Source: Gracilariopsis chorda (lineage: Eukaryota > Rhodophyta > Florideophyceae > Gracilariales > Gracilariaceae). Taken from it: a DNA stretch of 64,000 nucleotides. Shown here piece after piece: positions 20,044 to 29,600 of this stretch (its first letter is position 1; each line of letters begins with the position of its first letter). The stretch lies in contig NBIV01000041.1 in assembly GCA_003194525.1 (NCBI GenBank), forward strand, positions 248,001-312,000, given 5' to 3'. The notes beneath the pieces are model-generated. The model made no database searches and had not been told where the DNA came from. It saw only the letters and a program-made list of their open reading frames with translations. A program made the translations under genes and the position numbers.

Positions 20044-21161
20044 ATGAGGGCCATTCTTGTTTTACGTGGGATGTTGGAGGAAGAATGTGGGATGGAGTAT
20101 CCGTCGCCGGGGGAGGAAGAGGGGGAGAAGAAATTTGGGAGGTATCCGAGTAGGGTGAGGTTTTGGGAGACACACTTTTGGTGAAATGCGTCGGAGAGGT
20201 TTAGAAGGGTGATGTGAAGGGGGTAGGAGGTGATGGAGGAGCCTTTGAGTGAGGTTCCTGACGTATTGGAGTATAAATGGACGAGACTGACGAATGATTC
20301 CATACCGGTTGTTTCGGGGGTGTGCCAAATGATGTCATTGATGTGGCACTGCATGATGGCTTGTTTGAAGGCAGGAACGACTTTGTTTCCAAAGGCTGCG
20401 TCCATAGGATGAGCGAAGGTGGGGGTGGAAGAGGAGGAAGGGGACGATTGGGAGACGGGTTTGAAGAAGGTGTTGTTGAAGTGTGCGAGAGCAAGTTGTT
20501 GCTTCAGGACGTCTGTGGCGCGTTTTTGGAAGAGGGTTGCGGAGAATGAGTTATGCTCGTCGGTGAGTGTGAGAGGGAGGAAGCCAATGGAGCTGATGCG
20601 TTCCTTGAGGAGGTGTTATTGGAGTGCGAGGCACTGCTTTGCGGAGGAGATGGATTTCTGGAAGGCTGACTTGGAGAAGTCCGGGTAATTGAGAGGGGAG
20701 ATGAGTTCGTCGACTTTGCGTGTGCTGAAGGAGGAAGCGATGGAGGAGATGCAGAGGAAGACTTGCTCGAGATGGGGGTTGTTGAGGAGAGCGGAGGGGG
20801 ATTGGGAGGAGGTATGGGGAGGTGGGTCTGAGGAGGAGACTGAACAGAGGGCGTGACTTGCCATGTGGTGTGCGTCTTGTGCTTGGAGAGAAAGGGAGGC
20901 CTGTTGGATGTGATAGGGTTCATCTTCGGCGAGGGGGACGTTGTCGGAGGGGTGGTGTGAGGGAGTGGGAGGAGGAATGGTGGAGAGGTTTGGAACGGAT
21001 TTTCGTCGCTCGGTCCTTGGAGGGAACTGGATGGGAGCGTTGGCGGAGAAGGAAGGGCGTTTGTCGGGGGTGAGTCGATGAGGGCACCTGCGTTGGTGAC
21101 TCTGGAGAGAGAACGCAGTGCGGCCATAGAAGGTGCAACGGGGATGGCAACAGGGTGTCAT
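19914..21161 (-). pseudogene. ORF E of the 9.2-kb element: zinc finger plus Plavaka-like transposase segment
   Basis: One minus-strand frame runs from ATG 21161 (an upstream ATG is at 21359) to TGA at 19914, with one in-frame TAA at 20616-20618. It starts with a C2H2/C2HC-like finger, CHPRCTFYGRTAFSLQSHQR plus a following Cys. A long Pro/Ser/His linker follows. The C-terminal part reads HLYSNTSGTSLKGSS then SYPLHITLLNLSD and NLTLLGYLPNF. This spacing matches the SDKTxL, YPVYLTIGNIS and LLGYLP block of Plavaka-type transposases as I know them from fungi. The catalytic region that should follow is not found downstream, so this is a truncated transposase or a derived DNA-binding protein. The coding strand is pyrimidine-rich. 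Confidence 0.55.
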
Positions 21162-21545
21162 GGCGGGGGAAGGAGAACGGAGAACGGGATGCTTGGAAAC
21201 AGAGAAGGGAGGGTGGTGGCGGAGTGTGATATCGGGGAGCGTAATATTATGGCGCACGTAGATGAGGTGGTGCATGTGATGCTGAGCGTCTTTTCGTAGG
21301 GCGTGAGGTAGAGCATGCGATGCAGGGAGCAGGTCGGGCAACAAGTGATAGAAAGCCAAAGCTATTTGGTTATGTAAACGCTATGTATCTATTCTATCTA
21401 TTCTATGTTTTCTATTTTGCTATTTGAAGGGGCACTCGCTCAGGACCAGTAAGATTTGGATTCCACGTGCACCTAAGAGGGTAGGTATTAGTGGAGTCTG
21501 GCGCTAGTTTTACCTCCAAAGAAACTGGGAAATGTCTAGTATACT

Positions 21546-21573
21546 GCTAGTCTTTTCTCCCAAGAAAACTAGC
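21546..21573. repeat. Subterminal palindrome of the 9.2-kb element
   Basis: GCTAGT...TTTTCT and AAGAAAACTAGC form a 28-bp inverted repeat about 130 bp inside the right end. CTAG-containing motifs also occur close to the left TIR. Such motifs are often transposase-binding sites; that role is inferred. Confidence 0.5.
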
Positions 21574-21677
21574 TCTGTGCTATGTATGGAATTATTTTGA
21601 GAAATTTGATTCATTCAAAAGTGGGTTTGAAAAGTCGTTATTCGTTCATTTTAATTCTTTGCCTTTTGAATGCCAAA

Positions 21678-21700
21678 CTAGCATAACGATAACACCGACG
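21678..21700 (-). repeat. Right terminal inverted repeat of the 9.2-kb element
   Basis: Its reverse complement starts CGTCGGTGTT and ends ATGCTAG, like the left end. It is followed by TC (21701-21702) and then directly by gypsy LTR sequence. Confidence 0.88.
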
Positions 21701-21702
21701 TC

Positions 21703-21969
21703 TTAGGAGGTCGGCAGCACTCGAGCCAACTTATCTAGCTGGCGAGGCGCTCTGAGCTCCGGAACTCTCCTAAACCATTAAATAAAATTAGCTACATAAT
21801 CAAACCTATGGCCACAATGCCCTGGCAATTGCACTATCCTCTTAGCATCCCCCGCACCGCAACCCGGCTTGTCCACGTGGAATATTTAGGCCAGCAATAG
21901 TCTGACCTGTGCCTGCCCATCCACGTGGTTACCTCACCACTCCGCCTGCCCGATGGTCATTCTCCTACA
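21703..21969 (-). repeat. 5' LTR of the gypsy element, outer fragment
   Basis: This 267-bp piece begins ttaggaggtcggcagc, matching position 1592 onwards of the intact LTR, and ends ctcctaca just before TSD ATCCT. It contains the shared landmark ccacgtggaatatttaggcc. The bases TC at 21701-21702 repeat 12517-12518 and are the duplication made by the inserted element. Confidence 0.93.
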
Positions 21970-21974
21970 ATCCT

Positions 21975-22497
21975 GTCCAAAATTCCCTTCCGAAACGCAT
22001 AACCTGAGGTCGCTTGCAGAGCGACTCCAACCATCGATCCATCATTCTCCTTTGGTGTCGTGTTCTTGTGCGCCCTCACCGACTATCCATCTTTTCTTGG
22101 CTGTCACGCTCTCGTGCACGTTCACCAACGATCAATCATTATCCTTGCCTGTCGCGCTCTCTTTCTTGTACTGTACTACAATGAGTACTGAAAGGTGTTA
22201 AAATCATGATGATAATGTTGATAAGAGTAGAGTTCAAACAGAGAAGATGGTAAAGATGGTGTCAGACTAGATGGTTGAAGCCATCTAATTTTTTCTTTTA
22301 TACTAGACTAGACTAATATATATTGACAGAGACTACTCCTCTGTGAACCTGGAAGGGACTCTTTGCCGTGATCGGAACGTACGCAATAGTAGATAATTTG
22401 GGCACGGGACTCAAAGTAGCGTGGGTGCCAAATATGTTACCCACACAAGCTTATAACTCGCTTTTTTGTACTAAACAGATTATCTCTATTATTAGAG
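21975..22497. other. Probable copia LTR region, boundaries unclear
   Basis: No gene is seen here. Read on the minus strand it follows the copia polypurine-like GGAAAAAGAAG and contains a TATA-like tataaaag (about 22298) and an AT-rich tract. It is the expected place of the 3' LTR of the copia element at 22.5-26.6 kb. I could not fix its end or find the matching 5' LTR. Confidence 0.4.
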
Positions 22498-22501
22498 TCC
22501 A

Positions 22502-23463
22502 TTACTTCTTTTTCCAGTCTGGAAGTATCCATTGCTCAATTTTGTGGCCTAACTTATTCCTCGTTGCAATTGAGGTGTACAGTTCGTTAGACATGCTTTT
22601 GGTAAAAATATCAGCTAGATTGTTTTCGTATTTAACGAGACCAACATCGGATATTTCTTGGGCATCGTAGGCCTCACGAACTGACGTGGTATGTATTAAA
22701 AATCTTTTCTCGGCGGTTGCAGACGATTTAGTTATCACATCAAAGAGACTTCTGAGATCGGTAAACATTCTTAGCGGGATGGATTGCTCCAGTATTTGTT
22801 TCAGATCGTGTTTCAATATATAGGAGTACTCAAATGCGTTAGCCAACGCATACAATTCTGCTTCTAGTACTAATCTCACAACCCGACGACTTTTGTAACT
22901 CCGATAATGAATAATGGTGCACTTGTTGTACATATCCGCAAGTAGCACTACATATCCCAGCTGATAAGTCATATAGTCGTTGTTAATGAAAGAACCGTCT
23001 GAATAAAGTCGTAGATGAATTGGTGTTTTATCTTGTTCACAGTAACGGAGTCTTGAGTTTCCTGAGTTCAGTTGTTTAATGATCTGATTCATTCTGTTGA
23101 CGATCTTACAATTGAAACATTCCTTCGTAACTTGTGCTATTTTGTCAAAGTATGAAATATGTGGATTCGAGTAAACAATCCAAGCCAGTTGGGCGCGCTT
23201 CGAACGAAATTCCTCAAATGAATCTTGGTTATTCATAACTCCAATTTTCTGAAAATAGTCGTCCTGATTAATCTCATACTTTTCTGTTCTTGATTCAATT
23301 TGTCTGCCAGCAATTTTGAAGTTATCATGAATTCTATCCCGGAACTCAAATCTTTCCAGGTTCTTGTTGGTCAAAGTCAAGAAATATTTCGTTCCTGTAA
23401 TAATCGAGCCATCGACGTACGACACAAGAAGTCCAGTGAGTGTCCGCTCAGATCTTTTGAAGA
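22502..23463 (-). pseudogene. Ty1/copia RT C-terminus and RNase H
   Basis: This is an open 308-codon frame with the copia order: SYVDGSIITGTKYFLTLT (RT active-site strand), SSNPHISYFDKIAQVT-like thumb region, RLRYCEQDKTPIHLRLYSDGSF (RNase H start), GYVVLLADMYNKCTIIHY, SRRVVRLVLEAELYALANAF and a C-terminal VKYENNLADIFTKSMSNEL, the copia hallmark. The RT box reads YVDG where YVDD is expected, so a catalytic Asp is lost. The frame ends DWKKK-stop at 22502, next to a purine tract. Upstream it is cut by the solo LTR at 23469; the missing RT sequence resumes at 25177. Confidence 0.82.
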
Positions 23464-23468
23464 AATCT

Positions 23469-25171
23469 GAAGTGCAATGCCCTCAGGGAGGGATTCCAGG
23501 TACTTGGTTGATTTCCCGAATGTTTCGGTAATGTAGTCATTGCATGAACTACGACCACTAGTAGTGGATTGGACACGTGGGACATGGAAGATTCAATTGG
23601 TGCTTGGCCACAGTAGTGGGCATGAACCACCATAGTAGAGTAATTTAGTTATTTCTATTTATTAATTTTACACCCATTTCTGGGATGGTTAGTACTTAGT
23701 GCGCTGGCGAGTTGCCGTTGCACCAGTAAACCTCCCCAGACAAGGGACCTTAAGCTGGGGATTTGGCTCTAGACCTCACCGCCTTCGCGTGTTCTCTAAT
23801 CCTCTTTGGAGGGAAGCACCGTCGCATACGGGAAGTCTAACCCCCTTGCCTATCTAAAGGACCCGAGTATTTGGATTGTCATTCCAACTTTCTTGGTGTT
23901 TGCCTTCTATAAGGTTTATATACTGGCATCGCCGTTAGTCTTCGTCATGACATTCGTGACTCAGCTCCCCCTTATTCTCCCCTTTACAGGGTGGGTCTCC
24001 CGCTACCCACGGCTCGTGTTTGCGCGTGCCACTTGTGGAGCAACGCGTTTGCGTAATATCCGCGCGGATGCAACTCATAAGAGTGAGACTTAGTCGTGGC
24101 AATGGCTCTACGGTATATGACTTGGACTCACGTGGAGTGGCACCAAGTCGATGGTTAGTGTGTGCAAGTTCACCTAGGAAGGTAGAAATCTGGAGTGGAT
24201 TGCAGAATGATGGACGCGTGTGCTACAGCGCAATGCTGGGATGTTATGCTTTACTTGGGACGACCCTTCAAGGTGCCTGACACTGGTCTAGCCACGTTTG
24301 TCGACCTGAGGAGGTGTGCACTATTTTAGTTAATTATTATTATTCATTTCTGTAGTGTACCTACTTAAGTTAGCGCGACCTCACTGTCGCGAGCGCTAAG
24401 TAAATTCATCCCGAGTCTTCAGTCCCACATAAGTGTTCAGTTTGACCTGAAGAGTCCGGCTCTGGATTGCATTGCCTTTGCAGCGGGCACTACTCCACCT
24501 GGAGGGTCACCGCAATTGGTTTGTACTATCTACCCGCTCGGTACGACTACAGATATACTGTGTTCACTAATTGTCGTGTGACTTCTATTTTCTCTGTGTT
24601 ACAGATATAGACCCTGTATTGGGTATTCTTTTGTTTTTTTCGTGTTGCTTTTGCACCCACCGTCGGGTCTGTTTCCGCTCTCCGCACGACCCGTCGGGTG
24701 GTACCGTCCTGTTTTTGGATAGCCCCCTTTTCTGGGTTCGCACTGGTCCACGGTACGCGTGTTCCAACGTTTCCCAGTTTTATCGTTCCTCTTTACATCC
24801 GTTATATTTCCGAGCTACCGTCGGTCTTACACCCGACGCCGGGGTAGACGGAGGGCGCAACCACTGAGTCCACCTCGCAAGAGGGCAGGGACTAGGACAT
24901 CCTTGAGTGTCACCCATTTCCGGAGTTTGCACTACACCAATAACGTGGAAGCCTCACCTCTCTAGAGGACGACCAACCCCATAACCAGCTCCTGCGGATA
25001 CCCGATTCTTGCCTCAACCTCCCTGCGCAAGTCGTGACGGGTGGCCTCGGCCTTAGAACCCAACATACTCGTGCCACTCTTGGGAGGGCTGTACCAAACT
25101 GGGCTCACCTCTAACGAAGAAAGATCCCGAACGTCTTCCGGTGCACTCCCGCTTCCGGGCATTGCACTACA
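23469..25171 (-). mobile_element. Solo LTR, itself containing a second solo LTR, inside copia
   Basis: A perfect TSD, AAATC, lies at 23464-23468 and 25172-25176. The ends are long imperfect inverted copies: TGAAGTGCAATGCCC and GGGCATTGCACTACA. Removing the nested unit at 24034-24936 leaves about 795 bp that align with the solo LTR at 25513-26324. Coding frames within it are shadows. Confidence 0.9.
24034..24936. mobile_element. Third-level solo LTR (903 bp)
   Basis: It starts TGTGGAGCAA, ends TTGCACTACA and is flanked by CCACT (24029-24033) and CCAAT (24937-24941), a 5-bp TSD with one change. It is absent from the sister LTR at 25513-26324, which proves it is an insertion. Its ends resemble those of the host LTR, so the two families may be related. 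Confidence 0.82.
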
Positions 25172-25176
25172 AAATC

Positions 25177-25507
25177 TGAAATAACTGTTTTGAGGGGTCT
25201 CATCTTCAAATCGTTCTTGACGTGGGACATGATGGTTATGTTCCAATAATCGCTAGCATCAGGTAATTCGTCAAGCGGTTTTATCAGAAGAAGCACGTAA
25301 TCACTTGAAATGTTCATATCCGGTAGCAGTTTGATGTAAACGACATGTTCAAGATTCTGGTTATTTCGTATGTACGCTTCGGTTACATCATGGCTCCATA
25401 TGGTCCAATTATCTATTGCTGCAATTGAAATTATGAGTCTGATCCTACCATGCCTCACAGTTGTCGCATTGTGGATTAAATAGTTTTGCTATTTGTCAGA
25501 GACAACT
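25177..25507 (-). pseudogene. Ty1/copia RT, middle fragment
   Basis: The minus strand reads RLIISIAAIDNWTIWSHDVT then EAYIRNNQ, VYIKLLPDMN and LLLIKPLDELPDASDYWNIT, the palm region of copia RT in which the WSHDVTEAY strand holds the first catalytic Asp. It is bounded on both sides by solo LTRs and continues into 22502-23463 and from 26330-26616. Confidence 0.75.
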
Positions 25508-25512
25508 TGAGC

Positions 25513-26324
25513 TGAAGTGCAACGCCCTCAGGGAGAGATTCTTGGTACTTGAATGCTTTCCCGATATTATCGGTTGTGTAGTGTGTATATGAGCTACGCC
25601 CCAAAAGGTGGATATGGACACGTGGGACACGGTTTTGGGTCAATTGGCGGTTGGCCACAGTACTGGATGTTGCCACGAAATGTGGAGTATTTTAGTTGAT
25701 TTTATTTATTATTTTCACACCCATTTCTGGGAAGCTAGTACTTAGTGCGACGGCGCACTGCCGTCGCACCAGTAAACCTTCCCCAACAAGGGACCCCAAC
25801 CTGGGGAATTGGCTCTAGTTGTTACCGCTTGTGTGCGTGCTCTACTCCTCCTTGGAGGGAAACGCCGTGAACCACGGGACATATAACCCCCTTGCACATC
25901 TAAAGAGGCCAATCCTTGGGAGTATAATTGTTCCAATCACATTGGTGTTTCGCCCTGTATAGAGAGTCCTGTCCAAGGGCATTGCCGTATTTGTTCGTCG
26001 CTCTCGCGACTCACCCTCGCCCACTCCTCCTTCTTTCCCCCTTTCAGGGTAGTACATCCCGCTACCCGCAGCCCTCCTGTGTGCAACCGCTCACACTTCC
26101 CCACTTACGTGGAAACATACCTCTACTGAGGATCACACCCCACTCACGCGGATACCAATTCTTCGACTTCACCTCCCTGCGCAAGTCGCGACAGGTGTCC
26201 CTGGTCTTACAAACCGGCTTCGCCGTGACACCTCTGGCAGGGCTCTACCCAACGGGGTTCACCTCGTGAGAGGAAGATCCCGAACGTCTTTTGGTGTTTT
26301 TCTCCTTTGGGGCATTGAACCACA
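25513..26324. mobile_element. Solo LTR inside copia RT (812 bp)
   Basis: A perfect TSD, TGAGC, lies at 25508-25512 and 26325-26329. It starts TGAAGTGCAACGCCC and ends GGGGCATTGAACCACA. It belongs to the same family as 23469-25171 and serves as the clean reference that shows the nested insertion there. It ends in the same place relative to copia RT only by chance. Confidence 0.92.
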
Positions 26325-26329
26325 TGAGC

Positions 26330-26616
26330 TACTAATCGTGCTTTGAAACCTCCTCTTTGGTTCCTGAGTTCTTTATTGCAAGTAAAAAACGAGATCCTAT
26401 GACATTTGCTTCTTCTGGAAGGTCCGCTTTTGAAACTACTTTCCACGTTCGTTTCTTCATATTTTCTTCTATTTCCTTCTTCTTGGCATCTCGAAACTTC
26501 TTGGAGTGTCTCCAAGGGTCTCTGGGGTCCACTAATTTGATTACAAATAGTGAGCTAGATCGTTCTACATAACACAGGCTAAACTCGTGAAATCTGACGT
26601 TATATGAGTTGAGCAA
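26330..26616 (-). pseudogene. Ty1/copia RT, N-terminal fragment
   Basis: The minus strand reads DPRDPWRHSKKFRDAKKKEI, ENMKKRTWKVVSKADLPEEA and NVIGSRFLLAIKNSGTKEEV, the conserved start of copia RT (change of target DAKxKEI, GTWxxV, xxGxRFxxAIK). It is the upstream end of what can be recognised; the integrase and gag parts that should lie beyond 26.6 kb are not identifiable. Confidence 0.72.
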
Positions 26617-27159
26617 CCACCGTCAGGCATTGCTAGCATTCTGGAGATGCAGTTGAGACAGAAGATGCCACTGCACTGCAGTTGATGGGCTTTTTCCATG
26701 CAGTCGAGAAATATGGAACATGTGAAAATGGCGGCGAGTTCTTCGACGAGTGGTCGAAGCTTTCTGATAGGTTGTAGAGCAATGGCTTGATTTTCAGTGG
26801 CTAGACGTGCTCTGGAAGTTAATAAAAAGGTCCGGAAACTATCAAAATGGTTGAAGAAACGGGTTAAAAAAGCCGCAAAACGAAGTGGTTAGCTGATTGG
26901 ATGTTTGAGCTGTTGGCAAAGCTCCACTATGGAAAAATCGAAACGAACGTTTATGTGACGTGGTCTGAAGTCGTAGTACGAGATTTCAAGAGGCAGCGGG
27001 CATTAAGAAGTGGTAAAAATTATACGTAAATGCATTATATGCTCAGTGACAGGCAACAACTCTCCTTACTTTCTCTTCAAGGTGGTTACTGAGGGCCCTA
27101 TATCTCACTGCCAGACTCTTAAATAGATTCTTTCTCACCATTGGAAGCTTTCAGTATCT
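26617..27159. other. Unassigned AT-rich stretch
   Basis: Only short reading frames are present, and no terminal repeat or RNA gene was found. It is probably degraded mobile-element sequence. Confidence 0.4.
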
Positions 27160-27758
27160 ACTAGATGCTCAGAAGGGCTTTCGTGCGTGAAAGAGGTCCT
27201 CTACGATGGTGTTTTAGTACTAAATCTCTGGGTGCGCTCCACAGCGCCTTTGATGTTTCGTTCTGTATACTTTCTTTGATTATTAGCAGTGGTACGACAT
27301 TGGACACATCACAAAATGCTTGCTTAACACAATTGGCAACCTCTATTATTGTGTTAGTCATGTTTTCCCTATGTTTTCCAATAACAACATGCATAAGCTT
27401 GGCTAATGAAATTTGACAGTCATGCGGTATTTTACTTTTGCTTTTTTGGGCTCAAAAACCTTCTAATTTGTACGGCGCACTGCATCTGCTCGTTTTAAGG
27501 CCCTTTGTTTTCGTTCTCGTTACTGAAAGCCGTTGCTTGTGTTTTAGCTAGGATATCCTGATATATACGCTTCGCACGATGTACTTCTAGCTTGTTAGTT
27601 GGGTCACCAATTTTTGTTCCTGGCATATACAGAGTTACGAAACTTGCCTTACAGACTGTCCAATGTTGTTGGCGGCCTTTTGTTGATCTCCACTCACTGT
27701 TTGAAATTCTTGGCTAGGGCTGCCCAGTAATTTATGGCGAAGGGTTCGACTTCTGCTC
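27160..27758 (-). pseudogene. Decayed coding remnant left of the Harbinger element
   Basis: On the minus strand, PFAINYWAALAKNFKQ, INKRPPTTLDSL and GKFRNSVYARNKNW, separated by stops, look like a worn SANT/trihelix-type DNA-binding region (W-x-x-LAKNF, then Arg/Ser then KFRNSVYARNK). The piece nearer 27160 (27394-27161) is an open frame with IIEVANCVKQAFCDVSNV and SKALWSAPRDLVLKHHRR, of unknown kind. The whole may be one dead gene of an older transposon. Confidence 0.35.
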
Positions 27759-27950
27759 TAAGATCAAGTCTACCAGTGTTCTATATTATAGACATTTATT
27801 TTGAAAATAACATTCAATTTAGCATCCCAAAGAATGTGCAAGTCTACCAGTCGAGTGCGATATGCTTGACTACGAGTAAGAGCCGTTTGCAATACACGAA
27901 ACGCTAGCCAATCAATTCAGCACTCAACCAAGCGCCCTGTATGAGGTACA

Positions 27951-29416
27951 ATGAATCACAGCCAACATGTTCGAACGACACCCTTCGATCGCCTTGCCTC
28001 TGCTCGATTGCTCTCAGCACTGAAGTTACAAGCTGATGACTTTGGAGTTATGAATGCAAAACGTAGGAGAAACTTACATGTTTTTATTCGAAACCGAACC
28101 GTAGCAGTTGCTGGAGCTCTAGCAGCTTCATCATTGATTCGAAAACGCACGATGAACAAACAAAAAGGCAGACAACCTGGTTCCAAAAACATTCAAAGAG
28201 GTCAAAGCACATGGATTGCCAACTATCTTGGTGATCATCCAACCTATTCCTTGCGTTCATTTCGGCGTCGTTTTCGAGTTCCCAGAGCCATGTACAAAAA
28301 ACCATTGGACGACTTGACTTTTTATTTCCACAGATATGGAAGCAGCAAAAGAATGCGGCGGGGAAGAAAGGAATTCCTGCTGAAATAAAGATATTAGCAT
28401 GCTTAAGAATACTGGGAACTGCTCGCTCTTTTGACGACCTGGATGATGGGTGTCGAATGGGTGTAGAGACTATCAGAAGTTACTTTTACCGCTTTTGTTC
28501 TTGTATCATTAATTTATACGGAGACAGGTACCTAAACAGACTGCAGACGAAAAGCGAACTACAGGACATATCAGAGAGATACAGTGAAGATGGTTTCAAG
28601 GGATGCATTGGATGCGTTGATTGCTGCAAGATACACTGGAAAAACTGCCCTGGTTCACTGAAAGGACAGTACCATAACACGAAAGAAGGGAAGCTTGCTA
28701 CAATTGCTGTCGAAGCATGGGCAGATAGGGATCTTTTTGTGTGGCATTGGTTCGCGGGTCGTTGTGGCACAAACATTGACAAAACACTTTTAGAAGTATC
28801 CCCTTTATTCAATTCTATCTTGAACGGTACGTATGATATAAATCTCCCTACTGACTACAGACTGCATCGTAATGCGCAGAACAAGCGTCTAGGTTATTTT
28901 CTCGTGGATGGAATATATCCCATTTGGACTATATTTGCACGTCCGATTCATTCTCCGGCGAGCGTGGACGAAGGGCAGTATACAAAAGTACAGGAAGCAT
29001 TACGAAAGGACATCGAAAGGGCTTTTGGTGTTCTACAGGCTCGGTTTCAGGTAGTGCGAAGAGAATCTTTCTTATAGTATAAGAAAAACATGGTCATGGT
29101 AAGTAAGGTCTGTGTTATACTACACAACATGTTGGTTCGCATGAATCAAGAGGGAGTTTTTGTTGAGGATTCGCAAGCTGAGGGACAAGGAGTAAACCTC
29201 ATTACGGAACTGCACGATGAAGAGACTTTCCGTCTACAGGAAAGAAGGACAGAAGAACTTCAACAAGAACAGGAAGCCAAAGAGGCAATCATGGTGGACG
29301 GCGGATTGGACTTAGAGGCACTGTGCATAAAGGAGAGCGTTATTACGTCACCAACTGGCTTCAGTGCTCTACGAAAGGACCTCACTAGATGCATGGAAGA
29401 ACGAAGACGCAGGTAA
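27951..29416 (+). pseudogene. PIF/Harbinger transposase (one frameshift, one stop)
   Basis: This is a DDE transposase for cut-and-paste movement. The first part (27951 to about 28360) includes GDHPTYSLRSFRRRFRVPRAMYKK, the conserved entry of the family. After a frameshift near 28360 it continues KGIPAEIKILACLRILGTA, FDDLDDGCRMGVETIRSYF, then GCVDCCKIHWKNCPGSLKGQ with the first Asp, LGYFLVDGIYPIWTIFARP with the second Asp, and RKDIERAFGVLQARFQVVRR with the Glu. The D, D and E residues are all present. A TAG at 29075-29077 precedes VSKVCVILHNMLVRMNQEG, the normal C-terminal block, and the frame then runs to 29416. The damage is light for a copy that otherwise keeps its catalytic core. Confidence 0.9.
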
Positions 29417-29473
29417 GAGAACTTGGCGTAGGTTTATATTCTGTTACATTTGTAGTTGGTAAGAGTAAAGGGA

Positions 29474-29501
29474 CCCTCTCAGAGTAGATTAGCTGAGAGG
29501 G
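29474..29501. terminator. Hairpin after the Harbinger transposase
   Basis: Nine-base perfect arms, CCCTCTCAG and CTGAGAGGG, with a 10-base loop, lie about 60 bp past the transposase stop. A role in transcript ending is only inferred from position. Confidence 0.3.
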
Positions 29502-29600
29502 CTCCCCCTGTTTTCGCTTTGTGTTCACGCGGGCGGCGGTGCGAACCGATATAGCTTCCGCATCTGGGCTACTGGCGTCGACGTCACGCACCCGGTTTGG

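Larger units (their letters stand above)
12519..21700. mobile_element. 9.2-kb TIR DNA element carrying methyltransferase and SET genes
   Basis: The boundaries follow from the host LTR: sequence absent from the intact LTR starts at 12519 and ends at 21700. The ends are inverted repeats (CGTCGGTGTT at the left, AACACCGACG at the right; 19 of 23 outer bases match) and the target TC is duplicated. Contents from left to right: a spliced basic/acidic protein (minus), a 158-bp foldback, a DNA methyltransferase remnant (plus), a SET-domain remnant (plus), a coiled-coil protein remnant (plus), and a zinc-finger/Plavaka-like protein remnant (minus). A 2-bp duplication with short TIRs fits the CMC/EnSpm group, to which fungal Plavaka elements are usually assigned, but no complete catalytic transposase domain is visible. 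This copy is probably a dead or non-autonomous member of an undescribed family. Confidence 0.88.
1328..21974 (-). mobile_element. Ty3/gypsy LTR retrotransposon, complete but decayed, with nested insertions
   Basis: The outer ends are set by a perfect 5-bp TSD, ATCCT, at 1328-1332 and 21970-21974. LTRs of 526 bp lie at 1333-1858 (3' LTR) and at 12260-12518 plus 21703-21969 (5' LTR, split by a later insertion); both begin TGTAGTAG and end CTCCTACA on the plus strand. Genes read on the minus strand in the order gag, protease, RT, RNase H, integrase and chromodomain, the Ty3/gypsy order with a chromovirus-type C-terminus. Three insertions interrupt it: 8114-8639, 9468-10119 and 12519-21700. Without them the element is about 10.3 kb. 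Every gag-pol domain has frameshifts or stops, and key RT and RNase H residues are changed, so this copy cannot move by itself. Confidence 0.93.

Noticed and set aside
20504-21127. Pro/Ser-rich minus-strand frame overlapping ORF E
   Set aside because: A shadow of ORF E in another frame; the ORF E frame contains the zinc finger and the Plavaka-like block.
24571-24867. 98-codon frame near the copia element
   Set aside because: It lies inside the nested solo LTR 24034-24936, which is non-coding.
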